DNA of 48,746 nucleotides, from positions 1 through 48,746 of the IMG/VR virus record IMGVR_UViG_3300036826_000051; one strand, 5' to 3'. Positions 36,458 through 45,138 of this stretch are shown one piece after another. The position numbers and the translations under genes are program-made. Numbering within the stretch: position 1 is the first letter of the stretch; the number at the start of each line of letters is the position of its first letter. This DNA is from a virus. The notes beneath the pieces are model-generated. The model was not told the DNA's origin. It worked only from the letters and a program-made list of their open reading frames with translations, and ran no database searches.

Positions 36458-37207
36458 TTAGGTGGCCGAACTGCGCCCGGTGGTGATGACGTACTGGATC
36501 CCGGCGAACGAGGGCTTGTCCTGGTCGTAGCCACCGGACGTGCTCCCGCCGACCGAGTGGTTGTGGTTCGGGGCGCTGGAGACGCTGCCCGAGACCGAGT
36601 GGCCATGCGCTCCCGCGTAGCCGGTGCTCACGTTCCTCGGATCGACCGTGTTGAACGGAGACCCCTGGGTGCCGCCGATCTCGTAGCCCTCGATCCAGGC
36701 CGCGACCTCGGAGTGGGCGTGGTTGTCCACGTTCGACACGCTCCCCGACCAGGAGTGGCTGTGGCCCCCGGCCTGAGACGTGTTCCCGGAGAAGTCGTGG
36801 TGGTGGTTCGGCCCGCCCCGGTTGCCGAGGCTCTTGCCGTCCGTCGCTCCGAGCGAGACGACCGAGCCGACCCCGTACAGCGCCCGGTCGCGGAGGTCAG
36901 GCACCTTGAAGGTCTGCCCGTCCGATGATCCCCAGACGACGCCGATGGCGTCGAACAACTCCTTGTAGTCGGCGCGCGAGATCGACGCCCCGTTGCAGGG
37001 CAGGCAGTCCTTCCCGTAGGTGTTCCCGGCGTAGGGGAGGATGATCCCGGCCGGGAGCAGAGAGGGGTTGGTCGAGCCGCCGCCTGCTCCCCCGCCGATG
37101 ATCTGCGACTGGCTGACCTTGAAGTCCGAGTTGTCGAGGAAGTCCTCCAGCCAGCGACGAAACTCGATGGGGAAGTAGGTCGGGTCGCCCAGCAGCTTGA
37201 CGACCAT
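36458..37207 (-). CDS. Tail collar-domain fibre protein, 249 aa or longer
   Basis: Phage tail collar domain at about 50-105 (LLPAGIILPYAGNTYGKDCL, CNGASISRADYKELFDAIGV, TFKVPDLRDRALYGVG), then His/Ser/Gly-rich tracts (GPNHHHDFSG, GGHSHSWSGS, APNHNHSVGG) typical of fibre tips with metal-binding HxH loops. The ATG at 37207 is conservative. The frame is open to 37300, where a CTG overlaps the upstream TGA as CTGA, and the added 31 residues (TPGEASQVALTEDEQKMVVK) look genuine. Likely host-recognition component. Confidence 0.85.
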   Translation of the reverse strand: MVVKLLGDPTYFPIEFRRWLEDFLDNSDFKVSQSQIIGGGAGGGSTNPSLLPAGIILPYAGNTYGKDCLPCNGASISRADYKELFDAIGVVWGSSDGQTFKVPDLRDRALYGVGSVVSLGATDGKSLGNRGGPNHHHDFSGNTSQAGGHSHSWSGSVSNVDNHAHSEVAAWIEGYEIGGTQGSPFNTVDPRNVSTGYAGAHGHSVSGSVSSAPNHNHSVGGSTSGGYDQDKPSFAGIQYVITTGRSSAT

Positions 37208-37296
37208 CTTCTGCTCATCCTCGGTGAGGGCGACCTGGCTGGCCTCACCGGGAGTGACCCTGAAGGCGATTCCGCCTGCGTCCTGGCCGTTCGCGC

Positions 37297-38895
37297 TCAG
37301 GAGACCCTGCCTCTATCGACAGGCCCGTTCTCGATAGCGATGTCGTAGAGGCGAGACATGTGCGAGGGGAGCACCTGCTCGACATGCACCTGGATCCCGT
37401 AGCCCGGTCTACCGACCGGGAGCCGCTTGCGGTCGTACAGGTTCGAGAACGGCAGCCCACCGATGTCCACGAACGAGTCGAGCACGACCGGCGTTAGCCG
37501 GTAGCCGACCTGAAGCACGTTCCCGGCGAAGGGCGGCTGCTTCTGGGTGGCGTGCGAGACGTAGACGAAGCGCATCCGCTTCTGCCCCTCCGGGCCGAGC
37601 GAGACCCAGGGCAGCGTGATCCTCGGCAGCACCGGGCGCTGGTTGCCATCGACGGCATCGGGGAAGGTGCCTCCCGGAACGTCGGGGTCTACGTCGGTCA
37701 GGCCCGAGTAGATCGGAGAGACGCGAGCGAGCCGGTAGGCGTAGGCCGCGTTCGGCTGGTTCATGTAGTCGGTGCCGAACCACAGTTGCTCCGCGCCCGT
37801 CGAGGAGGGGATCAGGCACGTCCCCGCCATGTTCGAGAGCGTGTACCAGGTGCGGTTGGCGAGGTCGCAGACGAAGGTGTAGGGGCGATCCGAGCGGGGA
37901 GTCGTGCCGTCCCACTGGGTCAGGATCGAGCAGAACAGGTAGTTCAGGTAGATGCCGCAGGAGACCTGCGTGCCCGAGCGCTTCAGCCCGTACAGGTAGC
38001 GCCACACCTGGCCGATCCCGCCCTGGTCGGTGAGCGAGCGGATGGTCGAGCCGTCCGTGAGCATCACCCCGTGCGAGCAGGCCCAGATCAGGTTCTCCTG
38101 CCAGGGCACGACCGAGGCGGGATCGACGCAGCCGAACTGGTCGGAGAGCACGTCCTTGGTCGTGTCCATCCCGTCGCGCTGGGTCAGCACCCCGTCCGGG
38201 GGGATCGTCCCGCCCTTGATCCGGGAGGTCATCCCGTCGTGAAAGACCATGCAGACGTTCGCCATCGGCCCGAGCGCGGTGACGGCGCGATCCATCCCCA
38301 GGGAGGCTCCCGTCACCCAGTCGGAGAGCGGCCCGTTCGGGGCCGAGGAGCCGAAGGGCGGTGCCCAGCGCACGTACTCGGGGTTGGCCGGGTCGCCTGC
38401 GGCGATCAGCCTCCCCTTCCAGACGGCGAGCAGCCTCGCCTTCGGCGTGTTCGCCCCGGCCAGCGCGCCGATGGCGACGGTGGTGCCGTCGTAGGTGACG
38501 TACTTCGGGTTGGAGAGACCCTGTGCGTCCGCGAAGTACACCTTGTCGAAGAAGAAGCGGCCGTTGTGCAGGGTGGAGGCGAACAGCGCCCCGACCGCCG
38601 TGGCTGGCACCGAGCCGGTCATCGACGTGATCCTCGGCTGGTCGTACAGCGTCGGGCCTGCGTGGACGAGCAGCTTCTCGCCCTGCTTGTACACGGCGTC
38701 GATCCCGCCCCAGATCGTCCCCGCCAGCGAGGTCGCGGTCAGGAACGTCCACGGCCCTCGCCCCTCCAGTTCGGCCCCGCGCTGGCTGGGGATGTAGTCC
38801 ACCAGATCCCAGACGTAGCCCTTCGGCATCGCGTCCACCGAGAAGTCACGGGCCATCCCCTTGACCCGGCCAAGGATGCTGGTCGGCTTCGCCAC
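37297..38895 (-). CDS. Tail tubular protein B-like (gp12-like), 532 aa
   Basis: Repeated short beta units with Trp/Tyr and Asp turns (GTIWGGIDAVYKQGEKLLVH, TLHNGRFFFDKVYFADAQG, RLLAVWKGRLIAAGDPANPE, QENLIWACSHGVMLTDGS, PYTFVCDLANRTWYTLSN) suggest a beta-propeller-like tail nozzle/stabilisation protein like T7 gp12 or related podovirus proteins. Position after a gp11-like protein supports this. ATG lies one base before the upstream stop region. Confidence 0.75.
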   Translation of the reverse strand: MAKPTSILGRVKGMARDFSVDAMPKGYVWDLVDYIPSQRGAELEGRGPWTFLTATSLAGTIWGGIDAVYKQGEKLLVHAGPTLYDQPRITSMTGSVPATAVGALFASTLHNGRFFFDKVYFADAQGLSNPKYVTYDGTTVAIGALAGANTPKARLLAVWKGRLIAAGDPANPEYVRWAPPFGSSAPNGPLSDWVTGASLGMDRAVTALGPMANVCMVFHDGMTSRIKGGTIPPDGVLTQRDGMDTTKDVLSDQFGCVDPASVVPWQENLIWACSHGVMLTDGSTIRSLTDQGGIGQVWRYLYGLKRSGTQVSCGIYLNYLFCSILTQWDGTTPRSDRPYTFVCDLANRTWYTLSNMAGTCLIPSSTGAEQLWFGTDYMNQPNAAYAYRLARVSPIYSGLTDVDPDVPGGTFPDAVDGNQRPVLPRITLPWVSLGPEGQKRMRFVYVSHATQKQPPFAGNVLQVGYRLTPVVLDSFVDIGGLPFSNLYDRKRLPVGRPGYGIQVHVEQVLPSHMSRLYDIAIENGPVDRGRVS

Positions 38896-39579
38896 CTAGC
38901 CCCCGATGTAGGAGCCGCTCTCGGAGAGCGCGCCGAGGTTGTTCGTCAGGTCTCGGCGCGGGTATCCGTGCGGGGTGACACGCTTGGAGAGGATCCGCTT
39001 GATCCGAGCGATGTCCCCCTCGGTGCCGTCCTTGCCCTCGTAGGCGAACCGCCACTTCTCGCCCATCTGCGACTGCTCATGCTGGGTGTACTCGCCCGCC
39101 TTCCAGCAGGCGTAGTTGACGACGGCGGGGTGGAACTCTGCGGGCAGCCCGCCGAAGCTGGGATTCGAGGGGTCGTCCGCGTTTATCGTCATCTGGTTCG
39201 GACGGAAGATCCCGTATGCCCGCACCTGAATCCCCGTGCTGGGGACAGGCGAGATCCAGAGCAGCGGCTCCTCGTAGGCGAAGCCGTAGGAGCCAGCAAG
39301 CTGCGCGAGGCTCGCATCCTCGCGGGTCAGGCGCGGCAGGAAGCCGTAGGCCGGGTGCTCGATGTCGAGCAGGGCGAGGATGTCCGTGGACATGTCGTGG
39401 ATCGGCGTGTTCTCGGTCAGGGTCAGGGTGATGACCCTGGTGAAGGGGCGGGTGCGGACGATCACGTCCAGCAGCCCCTCGTTCAGGTACGCCCTGATGA
39501 ACTGGGTCTCGTCGTGAGAGACGATCTCCTGCATCCCCATCGTGTACTTCACCCGGTCGATCATCTGGCCGAAGTTCAC
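38896..39579 (-). CDS. Tail tubular protein A-like (gp11-like) adaptor, 227 aa
   Basis: Helical start (NFGQMIDRVKYTMGM ... TQFIRAYLNEGLLDVIVRTR), a beta domain in the middle (PVPSTGIQVRAYGIFRPNQM) and the typical helix AEFHPAVVNYACWKAGEYTQ seen in podovirus head-tail adaptors and tail tubular A proteins. It would ring the portal exit. The upstream fibre gene's stop overlaps its ATG. Confidence 0.75.
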   Translation of the reverse strand: MNFGQMIDRVKYTMGMQEIVSHDETQFIRAYLNEGLLDVIVRTRPFTRVITLTLTENTPIHDMSTDILALLDIEHPAYGFLPRLTREDASLAQLAGSYGFAYEEPLLWISPVPSTGIQVRAYGIFRPNQMTINADDPSNPSFGGLPAEFHPAVVNYACWKAGEYTQHEQSQMGEKWRFAYEGKDGTEGDIARIKRILSKRVTPHGYPRRDLTNNLGALSESGSYIGG

Positions 39580-40466
39580 GAGGCCACCTTCAGCGCGTTG
39601 ATGAAGGTCGAGAAGCCCGCGCCCTGGGGCTGGGCGACGTTGTTGGCGAGGAACTTGCCGTTGGCGCGGGAGTTGTAACAGGCGAGCCGCACGCTCGTCG
39701 TCGCGGCGAAGGTGGCGACCGCGCTCGCCGTCCAGAATCCGTAGACGCTGGCCGTGAGCGATCCCTGGTCATTCGCGGCGAGGACGTTGGTGCCGTCCCA
39801 GAGTCGCAGAGTGACGGTGCCCGCGCCGCCCGCCCCCTGCTGAAAGAGAACCTGGGCGAGGATCAGCCAGGTACCTGCGCCGAGCGAGATCGAGTGGCCG
39901 TCCGTCCAGGTGTTCGTGCTGGCGATAGTGAAGTCGGTCATCAGCCGCGCCACCTGCGTCTCCATCGAACTCGCCCCCGTAGACCAGGGCGCGGGAGTCT
40001 CCCCGGTCGAGGGGCGCAGGGCCATGTAGGAGATGCCGTTGTAGGTGACGACATCGCCCTCCTTGTAGGCGGTTGCCGCTGCGTAAGCGCCCGCCCAGCG
40101 CAGGTCGATGGAGACGGGAAGCTGCGCTGCGGGCACCTTGCCGCCCGAGTCGAGCGAGGCGTAGCCGTTGACCGCGCCCTTGGCGGATGTGTCCTGCTTG
40201 CCGTTCAGGGTGGTCTGGAGGTTGGCGACATCGGAGATGGCGATGTCCGACCAGACCATCGCCCCGCCCACGCCCTTGATCCACTTGCCGTTCTGCACGG
40301 CAGGCGTGACCGGCCTGCCCTCCAGAGTGGTGACGCGGGTGTCGAGCGCGTTGACGCCATCGGTCGCCCGATCCACCCCGCCCTCGATGTGATCCATCCG
40401 GGCCTCATCGACGGGCGTGACCGTGTCCACCCAGTCGATAGGCACGTAGTCGGGGATCAGCGGCAT
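39576..40466 (-). CDS. Tail fibre with sugar-binding module, 296 aa
   Basis: N-terminal coiled segment (MDHIEGGVDRATDGVNALDT), fibre-type repeat (LNGKQDTSAKGAVNGYASLD, SGGKVPAAQLP), a CBM5/12-like strip at about 120-155 (WAGAYAAATAYKEGDVVTYN, YMALRPSTGETPAPW), and a beta-rich C-terminal head. ATG at 40466 shares a base with the upstream TGA; longer upstream frame is non-coding. Likely adhesin. Confidence 0.8.
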   Translation of the reverse strand: MPLIPDYVPIDWVDTVTPVDEARMDHIEGGVDRATDGVNALDTRVTTLEGRPVTPAVQNGKWIKGVGGAMVWSDIAISDVANLQTTLNGKQDTSAKGAVNGYASLDSGGKVPAAQLPVSIDLRWAGAYAAATAYKEGDVVTYNGISYMALRPSTGETPAPWSTGASSMETQVARLMTDFTIASTNTWTDGHSISLGAGTWLILAQVLFQQGAGGAGTVTLRLWDGTNVLAANDQGSLTASVYGFWTASAVATFAATTSVRLACYNSRANGKFLANNVAQPQGAGFSTFINALKVAS

Positions 40467-41806
40467 CAGCGCTCGACCTCCATCCAGGCCGGGTCTGCGC
40501 CCGGATCGAAGGGCGTCGGCGGAACCCCGGAGGAGTCCGCGTAGACCTGCTGGCCGTCTGTTCCGTCGAAGTGCATCAGGAGCGCCGTGTACTGATCCCG
40601 AGTGTACGGCGCGGACGGGACGGTGAAGTTCGATGTCCAGCGGGCGATCCCCTTCGAGACCCGGAACTCGTCCACGTAGCCCTGGAAGTCGTTGCCCGAG
40701 GCACGGGCGTCCCCGAACAGCCTGACGGGTTGGCTGCTGTTCCAGAGGGTGATCGCGCCGATGTTCTGGGACGCACCGATCTGCGTGCCGTCCACGAAGA
40801 ACATCAGCAGGTTGCCCGAGCGGACAAGGGCGAAGTGGTACCACTGGTTCAGGACGACGGTGAACGCCTGGTCGAACTGCACCCAGGTCGCACCGTCCGT
40901 GGAGAGGTAGACGGTGAAGCCGGGGGTGGCCGCGCCCATCACGTCCATCGTCCACTCGAAGGATTTGTCCGTCTGGTCGGTCGGGTTCTGCTGGGTGAAC
41001 AGCGCCTTGCGGATGACCGTGAAGTAGAAGCGCCCCTCGACGGTGAAGTCACCTGCGCCGAAGGCGAAGTCGGCGTGGTCGGGAGTGGAGAGTGCGCGTC
41101 CGGTGCCACCCGAGCAGTTGAGCGAGGAGCCGCCGAACACGGACTGGGCGGTGGAGAGGGTCGGCGGGGTGACGGTGCTCGTGACGGCCTTGTTCGCCTT
41201 CCCTCCCGAGTCGGGGACGGTCTCCACCTGTGTCCAGGCGGGGGAAGCGATCTCCGCGTCGTCCACGTAGAAGGTGCCGCTGACCGCGCCGTTCGTCTTG
41301 ATGTACAGCCGGGTGAAGGTGGAGCCGGTCGGCATCAGCGCATCGGCCATCACGAACTGCCACGCCCCCGTGCCCACGAAGTCCGTGCGCGCGGTCGTCT
41401 CGCCCCCAGGAGAGATGTGCAGGGAGAGCGCCAGTCCTGCGGGAGCCTTGACCCAGACGCCCCCGTGCCACCACTGATCCTCGGCAGCGGCGACCTGGTA
41501 GTAGGCACCCGCCGCGTCGGTCGGGGAGGCGACGACGACCTGGAGAGACGCGGCCCCGGAGTGCTTCTCGGCGGTGGTGCGGGAGATGGTCGCACCCCCT
41601 GTCGTCGTCCAGCCGCTCGTGTCCGCCTCGAAGCCGGGGTTGACGATGGAGTTCGCCGGGTAGGGCGAGCGCTGCTCCAGTTGCAGCCAGGCGTCGTTGC
41701 CGGGGTAGATCGTGCTCGGCTGAGGAGCGGCGAGGCCAGCAGCCTCGGGGACGACCAGCCCGCTTTCTTGCTCCACCCAGTAGCGAGGGTCGAGAACAGT
41801 GGTCAC
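40466..41806 (-). CDS. Adhesin with CBM-like and LamG-like lectin domains, 446 aa
   Basis: Residues about 50-200 resemble a CBM4/9-like jelly roll (IVNPGFEADTSGWTTTGGAT, HSGAASLQVVV, SGTFYVDDAEIASPAW). Residues about 225-420 match a concanavalin-A/LamG-type lectin (FGAGDFTVEGRFYFTV, NQWYHFALVRSGNLLMFFVD, GYVDEFRVSKGIARW). Both bind sugars, so this is a strong receptor-binding candidate. GTG overlaps the upstream TGA. Confidence 0.85.
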   Translation of the reverse strand: MTTVLDPRYWVEQESGLVVPEAAGLAAPQPSTIYPGNDAWLQLEQRSPYPANSIVNPGFEADTSGWTTTGGATISRTTAEKHSGAASLQVVVASPTDAAGAYYQVAAAEDQWWHGGVWVKAPAGLALSLHISPGGETTARTDFVGTGAWQFVMADALMPTGSTFTRLYIKTNGAVSGTFYVDDAEIASPAWTQVETVPDSGGKANKAVTSTVTPPTLSTAQSVFGGSSLNCSGGTGRALSTPDHADFAFGAGDFTVEGRFYFTVIRKALFTQQNPTDQTDKSFEWTMDVMGAATPGFTVYLSTDGATWVQFDQAFTVVLNQWYHFALVRSGNLLMFFVDGTQIGASQNIGAITLWNSSQPVRLFGDARASGNDFQGYVDEFRVSKGIARWTSNFTVPSAPYTRDQYTALLMHFDGTDGQQVYADSSGVPPTPFDPGADPAWMEVER

Positions 41807-42378
41807 ACGTACTCCACGGTGGTCGGCACCAGCAGGTCGCGGTCGGGATCGACCACGGTGGGGACGAGCGTGCCGTCGTCCTGGATAGCGGTGGGGACGA
41901 GCAGCCTGGACACGGGGACGGTCGGTACCAGGCCCGCCTTGCCCGCCTTGTGGATCGCCCCGCCCCGGAGGATCAACTGCGCCTTGCCGAACTTCGGAGA
42001 CTGGCTGCGGTTGATCGTGAAGGGCTTGCCCGCCAGGAGCATCTGGGGCTTGCCGGTGATTTGACGCCCAGGCGTGACCGTGCGGAAGGTCTTGCCGTTC
42101 AGGTACAGCCCGGAGAGCGCGCCGGGTGAGGGGCGAACGGCGCTGGAGATGGAGAGGTCGAGGGCGTGGCCGAAGGGGACGCCCAGAACCATCTGCGCCT
42201 TGCCGGGATTGACCTGCTTCAGGTCGCCCGCGACGATGATGTTGAACGGCTTGCCGCGCAGGATTAGCTGCGGTTTCGACGGCTGGAATACGGGCGGGCC
42301 GACCTTGTGGCCGTCGCCCACCTTGAAGGTGCCGACGACCGCCCCGACGACGGCTGACTTCGGCTCTACTGCGGCCAT
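41803..42378 (-). CDS. Repeat-built virion protein, 191 aa
   Basis: Internal repeats: KPQLILRGKPFNI, GKAQMVLGVPFG, GKPQMLLAGKPFTI and GKAQLILRGGAI, spaced about 37-43 residues apart; then four LVPT units near the C-terminus (GLVPTVPVSRLLVPTAIQ, TLVPTVV, LLVPTTV). The first set predicts a repeated beta-strand hairpin. It lies between connector and adhesin genes. Attachment or tail-surface role inferred. Confidence 0.7.
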   Translation of the reverse strand: MAAVEPKSAVVGAVVGTFKVGDGHKVGPPVFQPSKPQLILRGKPFNIIVAGDLKQVNPGKAQMVLGVPFGHALDLSISSAVRPSPGALSGLYLNGKTFRTVTPGRQITGKPQMLLAGKPFTINRSQSPKFGKAQLILRGGAIHKAGKAGLVPTVPVSRLLVPTAIQDDGTLVPTVVDPDRDLLVPTTVEYV

Positions 42379-42382
42379 CGCC

Positions 42383-42820
42383 CTATACGGGCGGGCCTGT
42401 CTTGATGCTCAGGAGGCCAGCCGTCCAGTCGATCTGGAACACGCCGTTGGCTACGTCGATGGGGCCACCGAAGTCGAGCAGCGCCCACAGCCACTTGTCC
42501 GTGGTCGTCATCTCGTAGACGATCCCGTACCGGCTGGTGAAGGTCGCTCCCGGCCCCCAGGAGAGGTCGTCCCCGAGCAGGTTGTACTCGTCTGCCGAGG
42601 CGTCGTAGGAGACGGAGCGGTTGGCGATCTGCTTGCCTGCGGCCGTGTAGCCGCCGCCCGATGCCAGTTCGCCTGTGGTCACGTCCGAGTAGCGAAGCTG
42701 CGTGTCGATGTTCGGCACGAACGCGGGCGTCATCAGGATCACGCCCATCTGGGTCGGCACCCACATCCGGGCGATCAGCCCGGTCGCAGCCTGCCCGTAC
42801 CACTGGGAGGTCGCGGCCAT
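42383..42820 (-). CDS. Structural protein, 145 aa
   Basis: Starts SQWYGQAATGLIARMWVPTQ; the middle has DTQLRYSDVTTGELASGGGY and the end WLWALLDFGGPIDVANGVFQ. Mixed alpha/beta with many aromatic residues, similar in style to small virion proteins of actinophages. No family recognised. Confidence 0.65.
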   Translation of the reverse strand: MAATSQWYGQAATGLIARMWVPTQMGVILMTPAFVPNIDTQLRYSDVTTGELASGGGYTAAGKQIANRSVSYDASADEYNLLGDDLSWGPGATFTSRYGIVYEMTTTDKWLWALLDFGGPIDVANGVFQIDWTAGLLSIKTGPPV

Positions 42821-42829
42821 GAGGAAAGG

Positions 42830-43192
42830 CTAGAGGTCTCGTCGGACGTGGATCTGGGGCTTCGGAACAAAGAACTCCCGCTCCAGCCGCCCCATCTCCT
42901 TGTCGATGAATCCCTCCGCTCTCATCTGTTCGACCTCCCCCACGAAGTCCTGCTCCAGTTGCCTGCGCTGAAGCGCCTTGACCGGGAAGCAGCAGATCGG
43001 ACATTCCACGGGGAAAGACCCGAGACCGTGTGGCCCGAACTCCTCCAGGCAGGAGGCGCAGCGGTAGCCCTGCCACATCTGCTCCATCCACTCCTTCGGG
43101 ATGGTCAGCCGCGACTCGCGCATCTCCCGGCCGTCCGGGAGCACGCGCTTCCTGTGGGTCGGCTCGATCTCGATGTTCTCCCAGTCGCTCAC
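42830..43192 (-). CDS. Zinc-ribbon protein, 120 aa
   Basis: Cys pairs CASC (about 45-48) and CPICC (about 64-68) form a zinc ribbon between a charged N-terminus and a helical basic C-terminus (KALQRRQLEQDFVGEVEQMR). Placed among structural genes and overlapping the upstream stop by 4 bp. Could be an assembly factor. Confidence 0.65.
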   Translation of the reverse strand: MSDWENIEIEPTHRKRVLPDGREMRESRLTIPKEWMEQMWQGYRCASCLEEFGPHGLGSFPVECPICCFPVKALQRRQLEQDFVGEVEQMRAEGFIDKEMGRLEREFFVPKPQIHVRRDL

Positions 43193-43758
43193 GCGCTGAT
43201 GACGTTCTCCTTCTGGAGTTCGATGGTCGTCTCCAGCGCCTCGATGATGTTCGCGCGCCGGGGGCCGAAGCTGCGCTCGTAGTGGAGCACGAGCGGCAGG
43301 TCGTGGCCGTCCTCGATCAGCTTGACGACCAGCATCTCCACGTCCGGGCCGTCCCAGGTGTCGTAGGCGGGGAAGGGGGCGGCGATGGGCTTGTCGGAGA
43401 CGAGGATCAACTCCTGGGTGGAGACCTGCGCCGCCTCGGTCAGCCGGGACTCGACCAGGGCGAGCATCTCCTCGTCCCAGTGGTTCTCCTGCGCCGCCTC
43501 CTGGCTGTCGAACACCGAGAGGCGCTGCATCGGATCGGTCGGCGTGGCCTCGTCCTCCCCCTGAGTGTTGCCTCGGAAGTCGAAGTGCTTGATCGCCTGG
43601 GCGACCTCGTTCTCGTAGATCATCCCGCCCGAGTGGACGGGCACGAACTCGGCGTAGATCGGCTCGACCAGAACTTCGACCGTGCCGTCGCCCTGCCCGC
43701 GCTGGCGCTGCGGGCGCACCTGGAACTTGTACAGCGGGTACTGGCTGATGAAGCGCAT
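43189..43758 (-). CDS. Hypothetical head or connector protein, 189 aa
   Basis: N-terminal beta segment (FISQYPLYKFQVRPQRQRGQ, VEVLVEPIYAEFVPVHSGGM), a central helical region (HWDEEMLALVESRLTEAAQV) and a C-terminal alpha/beta part. ATG follows CACAGGAGG. Right after the capsid gene, so a head-completion or decoration role is possible. Family not recognised. Confidence 0.65.
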   Translation of the reverse strand: MRFISQYPLYKFQVRPQRQRGQGDGTVEVLVEPIYAEFVPVHSGGMIYENEVAQAIKHFDFRGNTQGEDEATPTDPMQRLSVFDSQEAAQENHWDEEMLALVESRLTEAAQVSTQELILVSDKPIAAPFPAYDTWDGPDVEMLVVKLIEDGHDLPLVLHYERSFGPRRANIIEALETTIELQKENVISA

Positions 43759-43772
43759 CTCGCCTCCTGTGT

Positions 43773-43812
43773 ATCGGTGGGGGAGCCTCCTGCGGGGTAC
43801 TCCCCCACCGAT
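43773..43812. terminator. Hairpin after the capsid gene
   Basis: ATCGGTGGGGGAG (43773-43785) and CTCCCCCACCGAT (43800-43812), perfect 13-bp arms, 14-nt loop. Lies between the capsid stop and the next start, followed by CCGATACACAGGAGG, a variant start-associated sequence on the minus strand. Confidence 0.75.
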
Positions 43813-43822
43813 TCTGTCAGGG

Positions 43823-44989
43823 CTAGGCGATGCCCGTCAGGAGTCCGTGCGTGCGCTCCTGCGCGACCGTCCAGGACATCTCCGCGAGGTACTCGGCTGC
43901 CACCCTGTCCTCACCCGGCCCCTGCCGGTTGGTGAGCAGCTTCGTGTCGCGGTCGCGGAGCGGCCTGCGCTCCACGTTCGACATGTCCACGACGAACAGG
44001 TTGCCGTTGTAGCCGTTGGCCCCGGAGGGGTAGTTGGCCCACTCCTTCTTGACCACGACCGGCAACTGGTAGCCGAACACGCCCGAGATGAAGCCGTCCA
44101 CCTTGACGCCGTGGACGTTCTCGTTCGTCGGCTTCCAGAACGCGCCCTGCCCTGCCCGGTTGAACCGGGAGATGTAGTACGCCCCGACCGTCCCGGTGAA
44201 GATCACCTTGTCGGACGATCCCTTGGCGAGGACAGTCGCCAGGAACAGGTCGAGGAAGTCGGACGTGAGTTCGCCGCCGACGTTCTGCTTGTTCGTGGCG
44301 ATGAACTCGATCAGCCCGCCTGCGAAGCCGGTCGGCTCCGAGCCTGCCGACCCCGCGACGTAGTTGCGGGCACCGAAGAACCCGTTGTGCTCGATCTGCC
44401 GCTTGAACTCCACGGCCTTCCGTGCCGCCTCCTTCGCAGGCTCGCCGCCGCCGTACAACTCGATGGCGGTGGCGGTGCCCGTGAACGACCACGGCTCACG
44501 GAAGATCTCCGTGTAGTTGTAGCCGAGCACACGCGCGCTGTACTTCGGCTGGCCGATGTTCGCGCCCTGCGGGTACGCGGTACCCACGAACAGCAGCTTG
44601 TCGCCCGAGTTGCCCGCCGCGTTCGTCCCCATCGGGACGACGGTGAGCGACCCTGCCGCGTTCGCAGAGACCTTCATCGGCTGACCTGTCCGCATGTTGC
44701 GGTACACGTCGTTGGGCTGGACGGAGAGGCCGTCCTGTGCCGAGACCACCACGGTCGTCGCCCCTGACGTGTAGCCAGCGGTCGTCGTGATGACATCGTT
44801 GACGTACTGCTCCTCCAGCCAGTTGACCTTCTCGCGGGTGGCCGCGCGAGCGCCCATCCGGGAGGTCATGGTCGTGAACTGGGTCTGGTCGGGATCCAGC
44901 AGGCGGATCTTCGAGTCCATGTCCACGACCTTCTCGTCCGCGACGATCTCGTCGGTGTTGACCATCGCGGCGACTGCTACTTCGGCCAT
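43823..44989 (-). CDS. Major capsid protein (DUF5309/SU10-like)
   Basis: 388 residues, HK97-type capsid fold of the DUF5309 (SU10 major head protein) family: SKIRLLDPDQTQFTTMTSRM, REKVNWLEEQYVN, RVLGYNYTEIFREPWSFTGT, FKRQIEHNGFFGARNYVAGS, DKVIFTGTVGAYYISRFNRA, EYLAEMSWTVAQERTHGLLT. Preceded on the minus strand by a long hairpin and ACCGACACAGAGGAG, a near-copy of the start-associated sequence, probably to tune its high expression. Confidence 0.92.
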   Translation of the reverse strand: MAEVAVAAMVNTDEIVADEKVVDMDSKIRLLDPDQTQFTTMTSRMGARAATREKVNWLEEQYVNDVITTTAGYTSGATTVVVSAQDGLSVQPNDVYRNMRTGQPMKVSANAAGSLTVVPMGTNAAGNSGDKLLFVGTAYPQGANIGQPKYSARVLGYNYTEIFREPWSFTGTATAIELYGGGEPAKEAARKAVEFKRQIEHNGFFGARNYVAGSAGSEPTGFAGGLIEFIATNKQNVGGELTSDFLDLFLATVLAKGSSDKVIFTGTVGAYYISRFNRAGQGAFWKPTNENVHGVKVDGFISGVFGYQLPVVVKKEWANYPSGANGYNGNLFVVDMSNVERRPLRDRDTKLLTNRQGPGEDRVAAEYLAEMSWTVAQERTHGLLTGIA

Positions 44990-45015
44990 CTCTGACTCCT
45001 CTGTGTCGGTAAGGG
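44990..45015 (-). promoter_or_regulatory. Start-associated-like element before the capsid gene
   Basis: On the minus strand, ACCGACACAGAGGAG lies 6 bp before the ATG at 44989, one base off the plus-strand consensus. Confidence 0.7.
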
Positions 45016-45104
45016 GGTCTACCGGCTCATCGGGAGTACCGTCTTGCGGTTCCTCGTGGCCTATGTCCGCTTCGTCCCACTGTGGTCGCCGTAGCGGTAC
45101 CGGG

Positions 45105-45138
45105 GAGTAGAAGCTAGGCGCAGCCTAGCCTTCTACTC
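45105..45138. repeat. Hairpin upstream of the capsid leader
   Basis: GAGTAGAAGCTAGGC, loop, GCCTAGCCTTCTACTC with one bulge. Starts in the stop region of the preceding small gene (stop at 45133). May terminate the scaffold message or protect the capsid message. Confidence 0.75.

Noticed and set aside
37552-39678. Open frame of about 700 codons on the plus strand opposite the tail genes
   Set aside because: Arg/Gly/Pro/Val-rich shadow typical of high-GC antisense frames; the minus strand carries clear tail proteins with coupled starts.
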